From Spirochaetota bacterium (GTDB lineage: Bacteria > Spirochaetota > Spirochaetia > Treponematales > UBA12059): DNA of 8,366 nt. The translations under genes were made by a program, and so were the position numbers. The notes under the pieces were generated by a model. The model was not told where the DNA came from, searched no databases, and saw only the letters and a program-made list of their open reading frames with translations. Positions within the stretch are counted from its first letter, which is position 1. Each line of letters opens with the position of its first letter. Location of the stretch: assembly GCA_029565815.1 (NCBI GenBank), contig JAKQNL010000445.1, positions 1 to 8,366 on the forward strand, read 5' to 3'. Shown here one piece after another: positions 5,742 through 8,366 of this stretch.

Positions 5742-8303
5742 TTACTCGTCTTCTGGTTCATCCGCGGGTGTAGCATCCGCATCGGCTTCCTGGGGATTAT
5801 CCTGCTGAGCTTCTGCGCTTGGTTGCAGTGCTACGGGCTTCTGGTCATTGGCTTCTTGGGCCGCAGCCAGGGTTTCTTCATCGTCGTTGGCTATGCTGTC
5901 CATGCCGATAACAAAGTCCGGCGCATCAATATTGACTATGCGGACACCCTTTGCCGTTTTTCCGCACAGGCGTACATCTTGGGCTTTAATCTTCAGCGTT
6001 TTGCCCAGGCTGGTCATAACGACGACATCATCGCTATCGCATACATTGATTGCACACACCAGTTCGCCGTTTTCCGGATCATAGATGCGCTGACCACCCG
6101 TTCCCCGCCCGTGGCCGGAGAAGTTGTCAAAGTCGGTGCGTTTACCGTAGCCCTGATCGCTGATAAGGAGCATTTGCTCCGCACTGTCGACCCGGAGCAT
6201 GGCGCACAGTTCGTCGGTGTTGGTTTTTAGGCTTATTCCGCGTACGCCCCGACTGCCTCTGCCCATAACGCGAACCGTGCTTTCATGGATACGCAGGGCC
6301 TGACCCTGTTTGGTTATAAGCACGACTTCATCCGACCCGGTAGTCTTACATGCCGATACCAGCCTGTCACCTTCGTCCAGGTGTATGGCTATGATGCCGC
6401 GAGCCTTTGCGTTGGAGAAATCCTTGGTTGCGACTTTTTTCACAACGCCTTTGATAGTGCCCAGGAACAGGTATACGTCCTCGGTAAAATCCTTCAGGTC
6501 GACTATCGTGGTTATCTCTTCATCGGGACCTATGGCTAGCAGGCTTTTGATATGCGCGCCTCGAGCCTGGCGGCTAGCTTCCGGAATTTCGTGCACTTTC
6601 TGCCAATACGCCTTGCCTGCTGTCGTTATGAACAAAAGGTAATCATGGGTATTGGCCACGAACAGCTGCTCGATAAAGTCGTCTTCCAACAGCGATGCCG
6701 AGTTGGATCCCTTGCCGCCCCGGCTTTGGCTCTTGTACGAGCTTACCGGTACGCGCTTTAAGAATCCTTTATTGGAGATGAGGATGACCATTTCTTCTTT
6801 TTTGATCAGGTCCTCTATGTTGATAGACTCCACCTCGTCGTGGACTATCTCGGTGCGCCGCTTGTCGCCGTACTTGGCTGCAATAGCTGCGGTTTCATCT
6901 TTGATGAGCAGCAGTATCTTTGCAGGGTGCGCCAACAGGTCTTTGTAGTAATCGATTCGTGCTTGTATCTCGGCCAGCTCCGCCCGTAGCTTGTCTATTT
7001 CCAGGCTGGTCAGGCGGCCTAGCCTCATGTCGACTATAGCCTGTGACTGTATCTCCGAAAGCTGGAACCGGGCCATAAGGGCGGTTTTTGCGGCGTCTAC
7101 GTTTGCCGACGCTTTGATAATGCGTATAACTTCATCGATATTCTCGATGGCTATGACCAGGCCTTCCAGGATATGGGCGCGTTCCTGTGCCTTTCTTAGG
7201 TCGTAGCGGGTTCTGCGGGTTACCACGTCCACCCGGTGTTCCACAAATGCGACAATCAGGTCTTTTAAGGACATAACCTTTGGACGGCCGCCAACCAGCG
7301 CCAGGTTGATAACGCCGAAGGTAGACTGCAGGGTTGTATGTGCAAACAGGCGGTTTAGGATAACCTTGGTAATGGCTCCGCGCTTTAGTTCGATAACGAT
7401 GCGCATGCCTTCGCGGTCGGACTCGTCGCGCACGTCGGCTACGCCGTCCACCACCTTATCGCGTACCAGCTCGGCTATCTTTGCAACCAGCGTTGCCTTG
7501 TTCACGCCATAGGGTATCTCGGTGAAAACAATCTGCTCTTTGCCGCTTTTTAGCGACTCGATGCCGAACTTTCCCCGTACTGCTAATTTTCCTTTACCTG
7601 TTATATACGCTTCACGTATGCCGCGTTTGCCAAAGATAATGCCGCCGGTGGGAAAATCCGGTCCGATGACGTATTTCATCAGGCCGTCCACCGTTATATC
7701 TGGATTCTCTATGTAGGCGGCTATGGCCTGGGTCACCTCGATAAGGTTGTGGGCCGGCATGTTGGTTGCCATGCCTACCGCAATGCCCGAGCTTCCGTTT
7801 ACCAACAGGTTTGGGAAGGCCGACGGCATGACCACCGGCTCTTTAAGGCTTTCGTCGTAGTTTGGGGCAAAGTCTACGGTTTCCTTCTCCAGGTCCGCGA
7901 GCATCTCGTCGCCTAGTTTGGACAGCTTAGCTTCGGTATAGCGGCTTGCCGCCGGCGGGTCGCCGTCCACGGAGCCGAAGTTACCCTGGCCTTGCACCAG
8001 CGGGTAGCGCAGGCTAAAGGTCTGGGCCATGCGCACCAGGGCGTCGTACAGGGAAAGGTCGCCGTGAGGATGGTACTTGCCCATCGCGTCACCGGTAATA
8101 CGCGCGCTTTTTTTGGTTGCGGCCGTGGGCTTTAAGCCCAGTTCTTCCATGGCATAGAGCAAGCGGCGGTGAACCGGCTTTAGGCCATCACGGGCATCGG
8201 GAAGCGCGCGGCTAACGATAACGCTCATCGCGTAATTGAGGTAGGCGGTTTTCACCTCCTCCTCGATAGGTACCAATATTACTTTTCCGGTAAGTTCTGC
8301 CAT
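5742..8303 (-). CDS. gyrA: DNA gyrase subunit A
   Basis: Breakage-reunion subunit of the A2B2 gyrase, which uses ATP to introduce negative supercoils. The 853 residues include the winged-helix/tower DNA-gate domain (about 8-500) and a beta-pinwheel C-terminal domain (about 500-800). Numbering matches E. coli in the active region: catalytic Tyr122 in [16 protein letters not shown] (76-82) and Asp87. Position 83, normally Ser or Thr in quinolone-sensitive enzymes, is Leu (codon CTT at 8057-8055). The GyrA box at 526-532 is QSRGGKG, a degenerate form of QRRGGRG. An acidic low-complexity tail (about 806-853), rich in Asp, Glu, Ala, Gln and Pro, follows the pinwheel. The ATG is one base after the gyrB stop, with no clear Shine-Dalgarno, so it is probably translated by coupling. 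A terminator follows the stop. Confidence 0.98.
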   Translation of the reverse strand: MAELTGKVILVPIEEEVKTAYLNYAMSVIVSRALPDARDGLKPVHRRLLYAMEELGLKPTAATKKSARITGDAMGKYHPHGDLSLYDALVRMAQTFSLRYPLVQGQGNFGSVDGDPPAASRYTEAKLSKLGDEMLADLEKETVDFAPNYDESLKEPVVMPSAFPNLLVNGSSGIAVGMATNMPAHNLIEVTQAIAAYIENPDITVDGLMKYVIGPDFPTGGIIFGKRGIREAYITGKGKLAVRGKFGIESLKSGKEQIVFTEIPYGVNKATLVAKIAELVRDKVVDGVADVRDESDREGMRIVIELKRGAITKVILNRLFAHTTLQSTFGVINLALVGGRPKVMSLKDLIVAFVEHRVDVVTRRTRYDLRKAQERAHILEGLVIAIENIDEVIRIIKASANVDAAKTALMARFQLSEIQSQAIVDMRLGRLTSLEIDKLRAELAEIQARIDYYKDLLAHPAKILLLIKDETAAIAAKYGDKRRTEIVHDEVESINIEDLIKKEEMVILISNKGFLKRVPVSSYKSQSRGGKGSNSASLLEDDFIEQLFVANTHDYLLFITTAGKAYWQKVHEIPEASRQARGAHIKSLLAIGPDEEITTIVDLKDFTEDVYLFLGTIKGVVKKVATKDFSNAKARGIIAIHLDEGDRLVSACKTTGSDEVVLITKQGQALRIHESTVRVMGRGSRGVRGISLKTNTDELCAMLRVDSAEQMLLISDQGYGKRTDFDNFSGHGRGTGGQRIYDPENGELVCAINVCDSDDVVVMTSLGKTLKIKAQDVRLCGKTAKGVRIVNIDAPDFVIGMDSIANDDEETLAAAQEANDQKPVALQPSAEAQQDNPQEADADATPADEPEDE

Positions 8304-8304
8304 G

Positions 8305-8366
8305 TTACACGTCCAAGTTGGAGACCGCCAAAGCGTTCTCTTCTATGAATTGTCTACGGGGCTCGA
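8305..8366 (-). CDS. gyrB: DNA gyrase subunit B, C-terminal fragment
   Basis: The minus strand in from the window edge encodes [19 protein letters not shown] followed by TAA (8307-8305). This matches the typical GyrB C-terminus, in which an R-R-x-F-I-E-x-N-A segment is followed by a terminal N-L-D-[IV]. Only 19 codons are visible. The ATPase and TOPRIM domains lie beyond the right edge. One base (8304) separates its stop from the gyrA start, which establishes a gyrB-gyrA operon. Confidence 0.9.
   Translation of the reverse strand, partial: EPRRQFIEENALAVSNLDV

Noticed and set aside
5485..5782. Minus-strand reading frames of 63 and 65 codons between sdaA and gyrA
   Set aside because: They translate the dispersed repeat, the inverted-repeat arm or parS and the gyrA terminator. 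The TEAQRHRE-type string is a known artefact of the repeat.

Overview
The window holds two partial and four complete protein genes on a chromosome that looks oriC-proximal. Two perfect 16-bp parS centromere sites (5459-5474 and 5679-5694) lie beside the 3' end of a gyrB-gyrA operon, and gyrBA commonly sits near the replication origin. An outer-membrane efflux-type protein indicates a diderm (Gram-negative-type) bacterium. The protein style (the FTWGK motif in the TolC-family gene, a short single-chain Fe-S serine dehydratase, E. coli-like MetK, the GyrB tail) fits a spirochaete, perhaps Treponema-like. That assignment is an inference of moderate to low confidence, because no rRNA or lineage marker is present.

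Layout from left to right: a TolC-family outer-membrane protein on + (2-1258), whose 5' end lies outside the window; glycerol kinase glpK on - (1270-2757), convergent with it after an 11-bp gap; a 268-bp divergent control region (2758-3025) with candidate promoters for glpK and metK; metK (3026-4195) and an iron-sulfur L-serine dehydratase (4196-5410) on +, joined with no intergenic base; a 331-bp gene-free segment (5411-5741); gyrA on - (5742-8303); and the last 19 codons of gyrB on - (8305-8366), one base upstream of gyrA.

The gene-free segment is the most unusual part. From left to right it has the sdaA terminator, whose T-tract runs into the first parS; a compact element with 23-bp perfect inverted repeats that begins and ends in TA; a small hairpin; a piece resembling a widespread dispersed repeat; the second parS; and the gyrA terminator, whose T-tract (on -) ends in that parS. 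Twenty bases of the inverted-repeat arm recur exactly just before the metK ribosome-binding site, so the metK-sdaA pair is bracketed by copies of one sequence.

Functionally the genes cover DNA supercoiling (GyrBA), S-adenosylmethionine synthesis (MetK), serine deamination to pyruvate (SdaA), glycerol phosphorylation (GlpK) and export across the outer membrane (TolC family). The clearest protein-level oddity is Leu at GyrA position 83, the position where Ser-to-Leu gives quinolone resistance in E. coli. I see no wholly new multi-gene system. The best candidates for follow-up are the parS/inverted-repeat island and the repeat flanking metK-sdaA.
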